From positions 4,250,501 to 4,314,500 of the forward strand of contig NC_081331.1 in NCBI RefSeq assembly GCF_022539665.2: DNA of 64,000 nucleotides, written 5' to 3'. Position 1 is the stretch's first letter. Every line of letters starts with the position of its first letter. This stretch comes from Daphnia carinata (lineage: Eukaryota > Arthropoda > Branchiopoda > Diplostraca > Daphniidae). A model generated the notes under the pieces. The model ran no database searches, had not been told where the DNA came from, and saw only the letters and a program-made list of their open reading frames with translations. Shown here one piece after another: positions 12,201-23,600 of this stretch. Both the position numbers and the translations under genes were made by a program.

Positions 12201-12842
12201 GAACACGAGGTTAGTTTTCATTCACTTTTCATATGACTTCTAAAGGCTCTATTCTTTTTTTTATCGTTAAAATATGGATTTTTCTAGTCGCCTAGCAGTT
12301 GCGACAGCAATGGACAAAGGGGAACCAAGAAACCCGATGAGATTTCATCATTTCGTGAACGTCGAAAGGTACAATTCTCTTTTATGCTATAATTAGTTGT
12401 GAAGAACATGTCTATTTAAAAACGGCTATTTAAAAAAGAGTATATTGTAATCTTTCAGTTATTTCTCACGCCGTCTCCTGGCCCCTCGCGTTCACCAACA
12501 CAGGTACAGTGCCTGATTGCCTTTCTAAGACAAAACCAATCAAATATTATAAAATTTTCTTAACTTGTCAATAGAATTCAAGATCAGTTAACACTACACC
12601 TGCAAAGGCTGACAAAGAGGAATTGTCAGATCACGACGTCAGTGCATCGTCAACAACAAAGCCGTTCGCACCTGTCAGTAAGACTTACGCACGCAAACGT
12701 TTGTCAATGACAGCTCGTCTAGTCTCCGCCAACACGGCCTCGGCTCAACCCTCCAAGAAACCTCGCAGTAAGTGAAATTTCTTTTTATTTGCTTGCGTGT
12801 TGCTATCTATAAATCCGCCTTGGCATAGGAGCGACAAAATGA
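6245..12842 (+). CDS. Very long coiled-coil protein, about 1650 aa, more than 20 exons
   Basis: Exons: 6245-6904, 7003-7141, 7231-7463, 7532-7804, 7865-8116, 8179-8388, 8449-8832, 8889-9110, 9170-9391, 9456-9623, 9687-9929, 9994-10203, 10279-10521, 10594-10797, 10860-11165, 11234-11476, 11562-11810, 11981-12076, 12147-12209, 12288-12368, 12459-12503 and 12575-12767. A tiny last exon follows (12829-12842), or the frame reads straight to TGA at 12773-12775. Residues 1 to about 265 are disordered and Ser/Pro-rich, beginning MEKTFFGFPQPKF. About 270 to 1410 is nearly continuous heptad-rich coiled coil. The tail is basic, with S/T-P sites (TPSPGPSRSPTQ, GTPLMNRSPTNR) and a KKPR cluster suggesting nuclear location and cyclin-kinase control. 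All introns but one are phase 0. The layout resembles synaptonemal-complex transverse filaments (SYCP1, C(3)G) or centrosomal scaffolds, but I recognise no diagnostic motif, so function is unassigned. Confidence 0.9.
8449..9623 (+). repeat. Tandemly duplicated coding exons inside the coiled-coil gene
   Basis: Four consecutive exons (8449-8832, 8889-9110, 9170-9391, 9456-9623) encode related segments. The second and third are both exactly 222 bp and align along their whole length: NERVSHNETKSSWKQCKDEL against SERNAHHETKSNWKLCKEQL. The same unit is recognisable in the first (ERLAHSETN, then KLCWELCKDHLE). Its N-terminal half recurs in the fourth (DAQVTDLQSNLV against EAQVNNLEENVI). All boundaries are phase 0, so each unit can be added or lost without a frameshift. 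Confidence 0.8.
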
Positions 12843-14743
12843 TTAGGCGGTGTGTTCTTTTTTCCGACAAGAGGGACTTGGCACTGTGCCAAGAAACGAA
12901 AATTTATTGCCATCCATTTGTTTCTTTTTCGAACTACTTTTTCTCATTTTTTTTTTCCTGCTGTCATGTTCTTCAATGAACAAACGACGAGCGGATTTTA
13001 TTGCGTTACCCCTATTAGCGATCGTTTTCTTTTCTTTGGTTTTACCCGGAAAACAATACAGTTTTTGCGTTGATTTTCTTGGGTTCGTGACGATATCGGT
13101 TTTGCGGATGGCAATCCATTTTTATTTTTTGATCGAGGGCACTTTTTAAAAAAATTGAAATCAACTACGTTCCGCTCTTATTGTGTAGAGTGTATTCCTG
13201 TTATTAGAAGGTAATGCATAAATTAATGGAGAGGGTACCAGATTGGTCGGACATTTTGGGGCAGGGGAAATAGATGGCCACAGGCCATACCTTACATTAC
13301 ACTATAGATCTAATCTTTGTAAGACCAATTGGGAGAAAATGGGAAAAGTGGAAAAGATATAGAAAATGCAACATATCTTTGATAACAATAGTTGAGCACG
13401 GCACCAGATATGGCCTTGCACACTGGTCATTCTGCGAGAGTTTGTTTTTGAAAAAATCCCGACCGATAATACAAGCAACAACAAACGAAGGGAAGGGGTG
13501 AAAAAAAAAAACTTCGATCAAGAAAGAATAGGCGATCCGTCAACTGCAAGGCAACACACACACACACGTTAATAGATTAACATTAACTGCACTCGCTGAC
13601 GTTGCTACAGTATAAAATATCCGAATGCTGGAATGACCAAGAAGCGTAAGGCGCTGTCTGGAGAAATGATCCGATCAATAAAACAACAAAAAAAGAAACA
13701 TGTCGAAAGTGTGTGAAAAAGTTGAAGGAAAGATGGAAGAGGTTTGTAGGAGGGGGGGGGGGTGGTTGGGTATCGTCAAAGTCGGGTGCTATTTACAGCG
13801 AACTAGAGTCAAGTCTCAAGATCCTGGGGCGGCGTAAGTCAACGTTGGCAAAGTTTTGTAAAGTTCTTGGTTTTGATTTTTCTTCTTTTCGCATCTTGAC
13901 GTGATGACAAAAATTGCAAGACAAAGCGCACAAGTTTGATGTCCTCGTACTTTTCCTTTCGTATAAATAAAACAAGTCCGGGGTGAGAGCGTCAGTGTGT
14001 CATAACAAAAGCGATTACAATCAAGAGAATCAGATTCTACCACAGACCAGCTGGATGTCGTCCTCCTCCTGTCATTCTTTTTCTTTTTTATCCAACAAAA
14101 AAAAAAAAAAAAAAAAAAAAAAAACAAAGGCCGTCTTTCAGTCCCGTCTCGTCAAATTCGTAAAAAGAAAAAAAAAAGTCGAGAAAAAAAATATTGCTTC
14201 GTTGAGCTTCTGTCATTTTTGTAGTTTTTTGTATTTTATGAATTTTTAAAATTTTTAAGTTTCATGTCAAAGAGATGGTCGTTGTTTTTTTTTTCTTTTT
14301 TCGTCAGATTGTAAATTAGATATAATAATTATCGTCTTCGTAGTATGAGCGTTGTTTTTTTTTTTGTTTGTTTCTCTTTTACTCTGTGTCGTCTGACGTG
14401 TGTTGGCAACGTTTGACTCCGACACCCAAAATCGGAGCGTCTCGTGATGGGGCGTTTGAGGGAGGGAGAGTCGGGGGTTTGGGATGGGGGAGAAAAGAAT
14501 AAATAAAACAAGGTTACAATAGATAGAGTGGGATGGGGGGGGGGAGAGCTAGGGAGGACTCGGCTGGAACAACAGTCTCATCATCAGCAGGGGAGTTTTG
14601 TTGTTATAATGATAAAATAAAAGATGGTATAGAAGGAGGTGGAAATTGTTTTTTTTTTTAGAAATTGAAAATCTGTTCCATCCGCATGGAACAGGGAACG
14701 GTGAAAAAGAACCCTTTTAACTCTCGTTTTTTTTTTTTTTTTT
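12843..14743. other. Low-complexity gap between two convergent genes
   Basis: There is no supported gene. The stretch holds the 3' flanks of the coiled-coil gene (plus) and the Ala-Pro repeat gene (minus). AATAAA-type signals occur on the plus strand near 13677 and 13965, about 0.8-1.1 kb past the coiled-coil stop. A poly(A) run of 28 (14097-14124), G runs near 13750 and 14530 and a short CA repeat near 13555 are present. Translated ORFs here are made of homopolymer residues. Confidence 0.6.
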
Positions 14744-17700
14744 TTACTCCTCGTCCTGGCCATCGATCGTTAGTGCCGATCCGACTGTCAGTTCGACTGG
14801 ACTCTCTCCTTCAGCTTCCACTTTTTGCTGTTCGTCTGATTTAGCGTTTCTCAGCCCGTAAACTTGACCCCGATTGTAGACGGGGAAGTAATTGGCTGCG
14901 CCGGGCACAGCGAAACCGGGAGACGAACCACCGTTCACCGGTGTCCATTCGTCGCTCTTGACGGCGTAACCGCCAGCGGCTGGCGCAGCAGCTCCAGCGT
15001 CGTAGGCGGGAGCTTGTTCTTGCTGTGGCTGTTGATCGTATGAGGGAGCGGCGGGAGCTACAGAGTAGCTTGCACCGGCATCGTAAGCTTGGGGCTGCTG
15101 TTGGGAATAATCGGGTTGAGAACCAGCGTCAGTGTAGGTCGGTGCTGGCTGAGCGTAGTCTGCTGCTCCACCGTAAGATGGCTCTTGGGGTGCGTACGAT
15201 TGTTCTTGCGGAGCGTACGATTGTTCTTGCGGAGCGTACGATTGTTCTTGCGGAGCGTACGATTGTTCTTGCGGGGCGTACGATTGCTCTTGGGGAGCGT
15301 AACCGGCTCCAGCGTCGTAAGCTGGGGCTTGGGGAGCATAACCGGCTCCAGCGTCGTACGCTGGGGCCTGAGGAGCATAACCAGCTCCAGAGTCGTAAGC
15401 TGGGGCCTGAGGAGCATAGCCGGCATCGTAAGCTGGCGCTTGAGGAGCGTAACTGGCTCCGGCGTCGTAAGCTGGTGGCTGAGGTGCGTAACCGGCTCCG
15501 CTATCGTAGGATGGCTCTTGGGCAGAGTAACCGGCATCGTAAGATGGTGGGGCAGATCCGTAGCTGGGAGCCGGGGCGTAATCAGCGACTGGGGCCTGGT
15601 AGACGTGCACGGGAGGACGGACACCCTGGTAGATGATAATGGGTGGCTTGTGGTAGGCTTTCGGGGCTGGAACGTACACTCCCTTAGCTTTAGGTGGCTC
15701 GTAAGTGTTTCCTTTGCTTTTAGGGGCTTTGGGGGCCTTTCCGTACTGTCCTTTAGGTGCTTTAGGTGCTTTGGGGGATCCGTAAGATGCCTTGGGGGCC
15801 TTTGGTGCTCCGTAACCTTTAGCTTTAGGGGCCTTTGGTGCCTTTGGGGCCTTGGGTGCGCCGTATGAGGCTTTGGGTGCTTTAGGGGCCTTGGGTGCCG
15901 AGTATCCCTTAGCTTTGGGAGCTTTAGGAGCCTTGGGTGCCTTTTTGGGCTCTTCGGGAGTGATGTAAGCTTCGGGCTGCTGGTAGACGTGGATGGGCGG
16001 GTGTCCAGCGTAAACGATGTGTGGAGCTTCAGGTGCTTTAGGTGCCTTCTCCTTGGGTGCCTTGGGGGCTGAATATCCCTTTGCTTTGGGTGCTTTAGGG
16101 GCTTTAGGAGCAGCGTATCCCTTAGCTTTAGGTGCCTTGGGGGCCTTTGGAGCCTTAGGAGCGCCGTAAGATGCCTTGGGTTTCTTGGGAGCGCCGTAAC
16201 CCTTGCTCTTGATCTTGGGCAAGGAAATCTTGGGCAGCTTTGGGGCACCGTAAGAAGCCTTGGGAGCCTTTGGTTTCTTGGGAGCGCCGTATGAGGGTGC
16301 GGGAGCGCCGTATGAGGGTGCGGGTGGGGCATAGTAAGGATCGGGCTGGTTGACGTAGACGGGAGCTGGGGCAGGTGGGGCGCTCAAGTAAAGAGGCTGA
16401 GTCGAAGCAACGGGATATGCTGGAGCCTGATCGTAAGCGGGAGCGGGCTGATCGTAGGAAGGAGCTGGTTGTTCGTAAGCAGGGGCGGCCGGTGCGTACG
16501 ATGGTGGAGCTTGCTCGTAAGATGGGGCGGGTTGATCGTAAGCTGGAGCCGGCTGTTCGTAAGCTGGGGGAGCGTATGCCGGAGGAGCTTGATCGTACGA
16601 TGGAGCTGGTTGTTCGTATGCAGGAGCCGTGGCGTAAGCCTGTCCAGAAGGAGCTGCTTCGTAAGCCGGGGCAGGTGCGGGTTCATACTGAGCCGGTTGT
16701 GGGGCGTAAGCCGGAGCAGGGGCAGCATCGTAATACTGCTGAGGAGGAGTGTAAGGAGCAGGTGCGGCTTCGTAAGCGGGAGCAGCAGGAGCATCGTACG
16801 CCTGTTGTTGGGGAGCGTAAGCCGAAGCTGACGGCGCAGTTTCATACGATTGTGGCTGGGGTTGCGGGTAAGCCGGTGCGGGAGCAACATCGTAAGATTG
16901 TTGTTGCGGTGCGTAAGCAGACGCCGAAGGAGCAGTCTCGTACGACTGCGGCTGGGGTTGCGGGTAAGCGGGGGCTGCGTCGTAAACGGGTGCTGGGGGA
17001 GCGGCATCGTAAGTTGGAGCCGGAGCAGTTTCGTACGGTTGAGGTTGAGGGTAAGCCGGAGCAGCTTCGTACTGTTGAGGTTGAGGGTAAGCCGGAGCAG
17101 CTTCGTACGGTTGCGGTTGGGGATAGGCCGGTGCTGGAGCGGCTTCGTATGCGGGAGGAGCCGCGTCGTAAGTCGGTGGTGGCGGGGGAGAGTAAGGAGC
17201 CGGAGCTGATGCAGCGTAAGACGATCCTGCATCATAAGCCGGGGCTGGTTGTTCGTATGATGAGGCGTATTGCGGGGCCGGAGCCGGAGCGTAATCTCCC
17301 GCGGGTGGGTGGACAACGTGAATAGGCGGCTGACTATCGGATTGGTAGATCAAGACGGGAAGGTCGTGATGAGGAAGTGGGACGTATTTGATGGGATGTT
17401 CAGCCTTGGGCTGTTTGTATTCGGGCTCGGGAGCTCCGTATCCGTATCCCTTTCCCTTTGATTTCTCCTTCTGTAATTGCAAAAACAATCAATTGAATGA
17501 ATTTTTTTTTACTTTTGTTTCGACGGAGCAATTTTGTTTTGCCATTTGAAAGTGCTTTTTGTGAGGGACTCACCTTTGCCTTTGGCGGAAGAGGTGGTGG
17601 CGGGAAATAAATCACGGGTGGCTTCTCAGCCGTGTAAACAATAGGTCCGGCGTATTTGACTGGAGTAGGGGCCTTTGGTGCTTTAGGTGCCTTGGGAGCC

Positions 17701-18184
17701 TTGGGGGCCTTGGGAGCCGCATATCCCTTGGCTTTGGGTGCCTTGGCCGGTGCTCCGTAAGAGCTGGCAGGCGGAGCGGAATAGGAATCTCCATATCCAC
17801 CGCCTCCTCCTCCTCCTTTATCTGCGCATGCTAGGTGAAGAGCTATCGCTAACGATAGCAACCATAAAACCTATCATCGAAAAAAAAAAAAAAAGAAAAA
17901 GAAAAAAAAAATTGTTAAATGAAAAATGAAATATTTAATTGATCGAATCATTATAGGCAAACGATGTAATGATCCTGTTTTATCATTATCGAAAGAAAAA
18001 ACAAAAATATTTCATTTTCAATTTGTGGCGTTCGTTTTGTTGCTCGAGAGTAAAGGAGGGACGGGTGTTTGTTAAAAGAACCGGTTGAGGGAACACACAA
18101 CCACTTCCGGAAAGATGGCCTCAAGCTCGCCGTTGACCGAATTGGCTCGATGCCATAGACACATACGCACACACAAACTTGGAC

Positions 18185-18219
<35 letters not shown>

Positions 18220-19680
18220 GCTATACGGAATGTTTTTCGTTTTTTTTGTGTGTGTGTGTGCCCGTCTGTACATAGTTCTGTTGCAAGCAATCAGATAGGA
18301 GAAGGTCAAGGCTACCTGACTCGATGGCCAGGATGAGGCGGTTGTAGTGGCTAAAGGGAGAAAAGAGGGATAAGGAAGAGCAACAGGTGGAATAGAAGCC
18401 CCCTATGGCACAAGTCCCGGAGAAAAGAGGAAGAAGACCGACGCGGGCTTTCAACCTGCTGACCTAGTTACCTCACCTAAGCCGGCTCATTCCTCCAAAA
18501 TTATACTAGGCGTGTGTGTGTGTCTCGTTTTTTTTTTTTCTCTTAAAGATTTTAAAATTTGAATAAAAAAAAAAAAAGCAAAGGATGATGAGGAGAGAAA
18601 AATGTGAAGCAGGACTTGCCCTCAGGGAAAGAGCACCACCCACTCTTTTTAGGCGATGAAGCGTGAACTTTTGTTTAAATGGCCTCAATTTTCATTTTTC
18701 TCGTTTCCATTTTTTTTTCCAATTCGAAAAAGATGAAAAAATTCAAATTTGGTGCCATTTACAATTTTTGTTTGAATTTCTTACTAGAAATGGACGCTTA
18801 TGTTTTTCCTATTTTTTTTTTTTTTTTTTTTTTTCGGGTGAAACATTTTACTTGAATGCGAAAAAAGAAAAAGAAAAAACGATTTTCGACCTTGACTGAA
18901 GGGCACCTGTAAACTTGGGATGCGTGTGGCGCTTGTGGTTCGGGGTGGGGATGGGAGCCAGTATAGAGAGAATGAACAAAAATCCCGAAGACCCGTTAGT
19001 GCGTGGAATGGGGACGAGAGAGTCGAGGAGGAAGGCACGACTGACCGCAAGGTGTTTCCTACCTGATACCGTGTGTGTGTGCCTGATATGTACCGTTAGA
19101 ACAAGTGCATCTTCTCTTGAGAAAGGGCGACCTGACCCACACACACGCACACACACGGAACAAGCTTCTTCCGGCGATGACCTTTCTTAACCCGTTTGTT
19201 TTATTTGTCTCTCTTTTTTCTGCGACATCTTCCCACCCAAAACACAAAAGGGAAGAAAGGCAATTAAAAATGGAAGAGAAAACAGTTAACTGTATCCACT
19301 GTGGACAGTAATTATTTTTACTCCTTTCCCTGCGGTTGAATTTAATTTAAAAATTTGAAGGGGTTTCGCAATTTTAATATTCCAACCACTTTTTGTTCGA
19401 TGGCACACAATTCACTGATAATAAGTTTTGCTCTTTTTTTTTTCCAATCCCGCTACAAATGATAGGACCTATGCAGATTTCAGAAAAGAAAATCTTAGGA
19501 AACTCAAAAAAGAAATTGTTTTGAACGTTTTCAAATAAGCCCGCTCTTTTCTCTTTTCAAATCTTTTTCCTGCCCAAAAATGTTTGAACTTGATCGGACG
19601 GGATTCAAAATGGATTAGATTCTTCTTGTTTTTAAATGTGATTGATTCAAACTTACGGTAGTATATTTGGACCGTGCCAT
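14744..19680 (-). CDS. Secreted Ala-Pro-Tyr / Ala-Pro-Lys repeat structural protein
   Basis: Three exons give 1015 residues: 19657-19680 (eight codons, MARSKYTT), 17574-17870 and 14744-17470. The first was chosen because it is an ATG exon with a perfect GTAAGT donor in phase 0, matching the phase of the next exon. Joined, they make a signal peptide (VLWLLSLAIALHLACA, cleavage before DKG). The mature protein has a Gly run, YGAP and KAPKAPKAP blocks, and a long A-P-A-Y-[DE] region. Then come basic KAPKAKGY blocks, tyrosine-rich YAPQ repeats and an acidic C-terminus ending in DEE. A motif like PPIHVYQ recurs at least three times between repeat blocks. This suits an extracellular matrix, cuticle or egg-case protein cross-linked through tyrosine or lysine, but no chitin-binding (R&R) domain is visible. 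Opposite-strand ORFs are compositional shadows. Confidence 0.85.
15192..15296 (-). repeat. 21-bp coding tandem repeat (YAPQEQS), five units
   Basis: Five head-to-tail 21-bp units with very few differences start at 15192, 15213, 15234, 15255 and 15276. Each encodes a seven-residue Tyr-Ala-Pro-Gln-Glu-Gln-Ser unit in the Ala-Pro repeat protein. Near-identity at the DNA level points to recent expansion or homogenisation by slippage or unequal exchange. Confidence 0.9.
17871..19656 (-). other. First intron of the Ala-Pro repeat gene
   Basis: This 1.79-kb intron separates the eight-codon start exon from the rest of the signal peptide. It contains homopolymer runs (29 T at 18187-18215, a long T run near 18815) and GT/CA stretches. 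No coding exon was recognised inside. Confidence 0.6.
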
Positions 19681-19761
19681 GATTCGGAGAGGTCGTAAGC
19701 CTCCACTTGATAAACACGAAACCACACTGACAACTAACTAGGTTGTCTGCCCTTCTGGGTG

Positions 19762-19769
19762 CTTTTATA
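19762..19769 (-). promoter_or_regulatory. TATA box of the Ala-Pro repeat gene
   Basis: The minus strand reads TATAAAAG here. A TCAGT initiator lies about 40 nt downstream (minus strand, 19726-19730) and the proposed ATG is at 19680. That would give a 5' leader of roughly 50 nt. The TATA-to-initiator gap is about 10 nt longer than usual, so the real start may lie slightly upstream of the TCAGT. Confidence 0.5.
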
Positions 19770-20616
19770 CTCTGCAACCTGTACGAGTCGTGGTGGCCAT
19801 AGTATGTGCCTGTGTGTGTGTATAGGAGAACCCCCGGCCCTCCGCCGGTCTCTTCTGAGGAGGAGGGTGGAGGAGGAGTTACCAGGACGAGCACACACAC
19901 ACACACGCACACACTTGGTGTAAGCGCAGCAGCAACCGGCAATCACCAACCATCCTCAGGTGCGCTGGTGCTCATTCTTTGTAAAAGAAAAAAAAGAAAG
20001 AAAAATAGCCCACACGATTTTCTTGGTTTGATGCTAAAATGGTACGGTAGAAATTGCCTTATCATGTTACGTACCATTTTCCATGTTGATGGCCTATCGC
20101 ATTTTGAGCTAGGGCTAAAACTTAATTTTTTTTTTTTTTTTTTTTTTGTGTTTGAATTTGATTTTGCCTGTCGCTGTACGTTTATAGCGCGAATGAATTG
20201 AATAATGTAGGAAACAACGGTTCATTTTGACTCGTCTGGGAATGATTGCCTTGAGCCATAAGGATCCCAAATAATCGTAATAACAGTCATAATAGTAAGA
20301 AGAATTCGTCGGAATATCTTTTTCATTTGGCTCGTCTTGTGAGCTAGAGAAAGCCGGACCAAAAGGGGGAAGAGGGGGGGGGGGGGAATCATTGGAACGT
20401 CATGTTGGGATTTGTTTGCAGTGTAGTAGCCATCCTCCATAGGACATAGCAGTCCCCCCCCCTCTCCTCCGCCTCACCTGCCCACCCTCTTTTGTGTGTC
20501 TGTGTGTTGAAATGGGCTGCACATAAGAAACCGACGAGCCAGAGCCCGATGGCAGTGCTCCACTTAGATTCCATTGGTTCTGGGACTCCAACCAGGAAGT
20601 CGATAAGAAGAAGAAG

Positions 20617-20620
<4 letters not shown>

Positions 20621-20662
<42 letters not shown>
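20621..20662 (+). repeat. (GA)n microsatellite
   Basis: An uninterrupted GA dinucleotide array of about 42 bp, preceded by AAG triplets and followed by a short A run. GAGA-factor binding is a possibility known for arthropods, but there is no direct evidence for it. Confidence 0.95.
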
Positions 20663-20666
<4 letters not shown>

Positions 20667-23600
20667 AAAAATACCGGCCATTTTGGCTGGGCATTATAGT
20701 CAAACGAGAGAGAGAAGAGGAAGCTTTTTCTGTTGTGTATGTGCTGTTTGGTTTCTTATGTTGGACGTGGGCAGTAAACACATACACGATGGCCTTGATT
20801 CCTGCGTCCCGATCCGGCCAGCCATCGGCTTGGCCCTCCGCTATTTTTCGAAGTTGTAAACTGTTAACTGTTTAGTTCGGCTAACAAATACGTCACACGT
20901 AGCGCCACTGTTGACTTGTCCCCGACTTGTTATGACGCCCATTTGGCCACTTTCTTTACCCCCCCCCCCCCCACCCTTTCCATCCGGATAGACAGTTTTC
21001 TATTAAGAATAGGACGCAACTGGACATCAACACAGGACGAAGGGTTGATTTCCAGTTTTCATTTCGAAAAGAAACAAGAAGAGAAACATGTTGTATACTA
21101 GCAGATATCGATTGACGTAATGGGGTCGCTTATGCGCAAAGAAGTTAATGCTATGAATATTTGTCCACCATTTGTCGGTTTATCTTGTTTCGTGTTTGGC
21201 ATTGAGCCCATCCTCGTCGCGTTCGATGATGATGAGCAAACGAATTTCTTTTAAATTTAAAATTCAACCCTAAAGTTCAGAGGTCGGTCGTCCACCGAGT
21301 CGATTAAGATGAAGAGCAAAAGAGAAAACGAGGTGCTTTGTAATTTCTAACCGGCGGGGGAACGAGAACAGCCAAATAATAAAAGACGAAGAGATTCTGT
21401 TGCGCATCTCGTGCCCAAATGATAACCGAAATTTAAAAAAAAAAAAAGGCAACCCAAAAATAACAACAAAAGAACGTGCTATAATGTCTCATTGTTTTTC
21501 TTCCCCTTTTTTTCTTCCTTGACTCGTTTGTTGAGAAAACAATGGCTCACGATGGCGGCCTAATAATAAAAGAGGAGAACCTAATGGAAGGCAAAGCTTA
21601 GACGAGTTTAAACTTAAGATTTGCATTTTTTCATTCACGTCTGCTCTCCCCAGGAAATCTTAAAACTCGTCTGCGGCTGCTGCGATAATTTTCATTTGTA
21701 CGCCACAAAAAAAAAGTCGTTGCACTCGTTCGGAAGTTTGATGGAATTTTTTTTTTTTTTTTTGTGAAACCAAAATGAGAACAAATGAATTTGACAGGCT
21801 TGTTTTTTTTTAATGTTTTTTTTTTTTTTTCCTTTCGTGTTTTACTATCGGAAACAGGGTTATGTGAATCCCACATAGCAAGTGAACGATGTCTTGCCTG
21901 AAATGATGGAATAACTACAGCGTAGGCTATAGACAGTGTAATGGCGCCCTATTTGAATTAGAACCAAACGAAAACATCTGCTTAGGGAAAACAGGGAGCG
22001 TTGTAACTTTAGTTTCCAATCGAAGTAGCATGGCGTTTGGAGTTATGTAGACCAAATATTGTACAGGCTTTTTTGCAACACGTTAGCACTCAATATTTTT
22101 TTTTTAAGCGACCGCTGCATTCCTGTGCGTTATGGTTTTCAGCTTTGCTTAGAACCGCATATGCCCGCTTTCCCCGTGCAGATGCTGACCAAGATGTCTT
22201 TGGAATTTTCCCGCCCCCACCTGCTACAGGAAATAATCGCAAAAGACAGGGCTATTTTTAAGAAAAGGAATTTGAGTGATTTCCCCCATTCATTGAGGAC
22301 GGAACATCTATGAATGGATTCCATTAGAGAAACTGAATTCTCCCACTTGTCAAGTAGAGTGCATATCTTTTGTTGATTGGTCGGCCATTTTTCACCTTGT
22401 CTACCTCTTTACTGTCCGGACTAAAAAAAAAAAAAGAAGAAACGGATTTAAAAATGCCTTTAAAAAAATAAAAAAAGGAAATATATCACTTCATTAAAAT
22501 AGGCGAACAGATGGGGGGGGGGGCGTCGACCACATTATTCCGCAGACGAAAAAGGCGTAACTGAAAATACCTGAAAAAAAAAAGAACTAGAGTAGGGTGA
22601 AGGAAAAGACGCAGTAGGAAGGAAATGTAGTCAATCCGGATCTGCATTCAGTTTCTATTTTAGCTCTCTCTCTCTCTTTCTCTCTTTTCATTGCGCTTCA
22701 TCTGTTGCGATAGACGCCACAAAGAAAATAAGTGTGTCGTAATGGTTTAGATGAAATGGAGGACTTCGAAAAAAAGACAAAAAAAAAAAAAAAAAAAAAG
22801 AATGCAATATGGCGTATATGTAAACACTACGGGAAGGAGGAAAAAGAAATGTAAAAAAAAAAAAAAGCAATGAAAAAAAAAAAGAAAAGAAAATAAATAA
22901 TATGTTTTCTTTTCTTTTTTTTTTTTTTTTTTTGGCGATGATCCCGGGGTCACGTTAATTCGCCCTGAAACCACGTCTCATCCGGCGCCTGTCCCCTGAC
23001 GTCATTTTTATTTATACAGCCGAGGAGGGAAAAGGTGAAAAGGTATCCACCGTCTCACGGTGAGATGCTGATCTTTTCTTGCCCAGGGTTCACCAGCGCC
23101 GGTTCACCTTCCTACTTTACGGGCGTCTTATTATTTATTTATTTACATTTAACCTTGCGCACATACCTCGTCCTCCTATAGGCAACGGATTATTTAGCAT
23201 TTTTTTTTAATTTGAAATCAAGCGCTGAATTTTTTATTCAAAAATTTCAGTATCTTTTTTAAAAATATTGTTGCCATCCCCTTTTCGGAATAATTCCTTG
23301 GGCTACTGCTACGCGCGTAGAGTAGATTACCTATATATTCGCTCTATTGAATCAGGGGTAGTACAGCTGAGACTGGAACTCGTTACATGTTGTTTTTTTT
23401 TTCTTCTTCTTTTCTTGCGGGGGAAATGAAGAGGAAAACAAGAACGAAAAAAAAAAAAATCAGCAGACGTTATTGTAGACTATTTCTAGTAGCCCTTTAA
23501 CTGTAACGTAACAACACGTTAGAACAGCAGCGTACTCTTGTTTAACTCGTGTAAACTGGGACGTGTGTGGTCGTGCGGCCAGTCGATTTAGCGCAATCAA

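Noticed and set aside
15025-17325. Several long open frames on the plus strand and in another minus frame opposite the Ala-Pro repeat gene (up to 424 codons)
   Set aside because: They are made of Arg/Glu/Val or Pro/His/Leu runs produced by the same low-complexity DNA; only the main minus frame has a signal peptide and splice sites.
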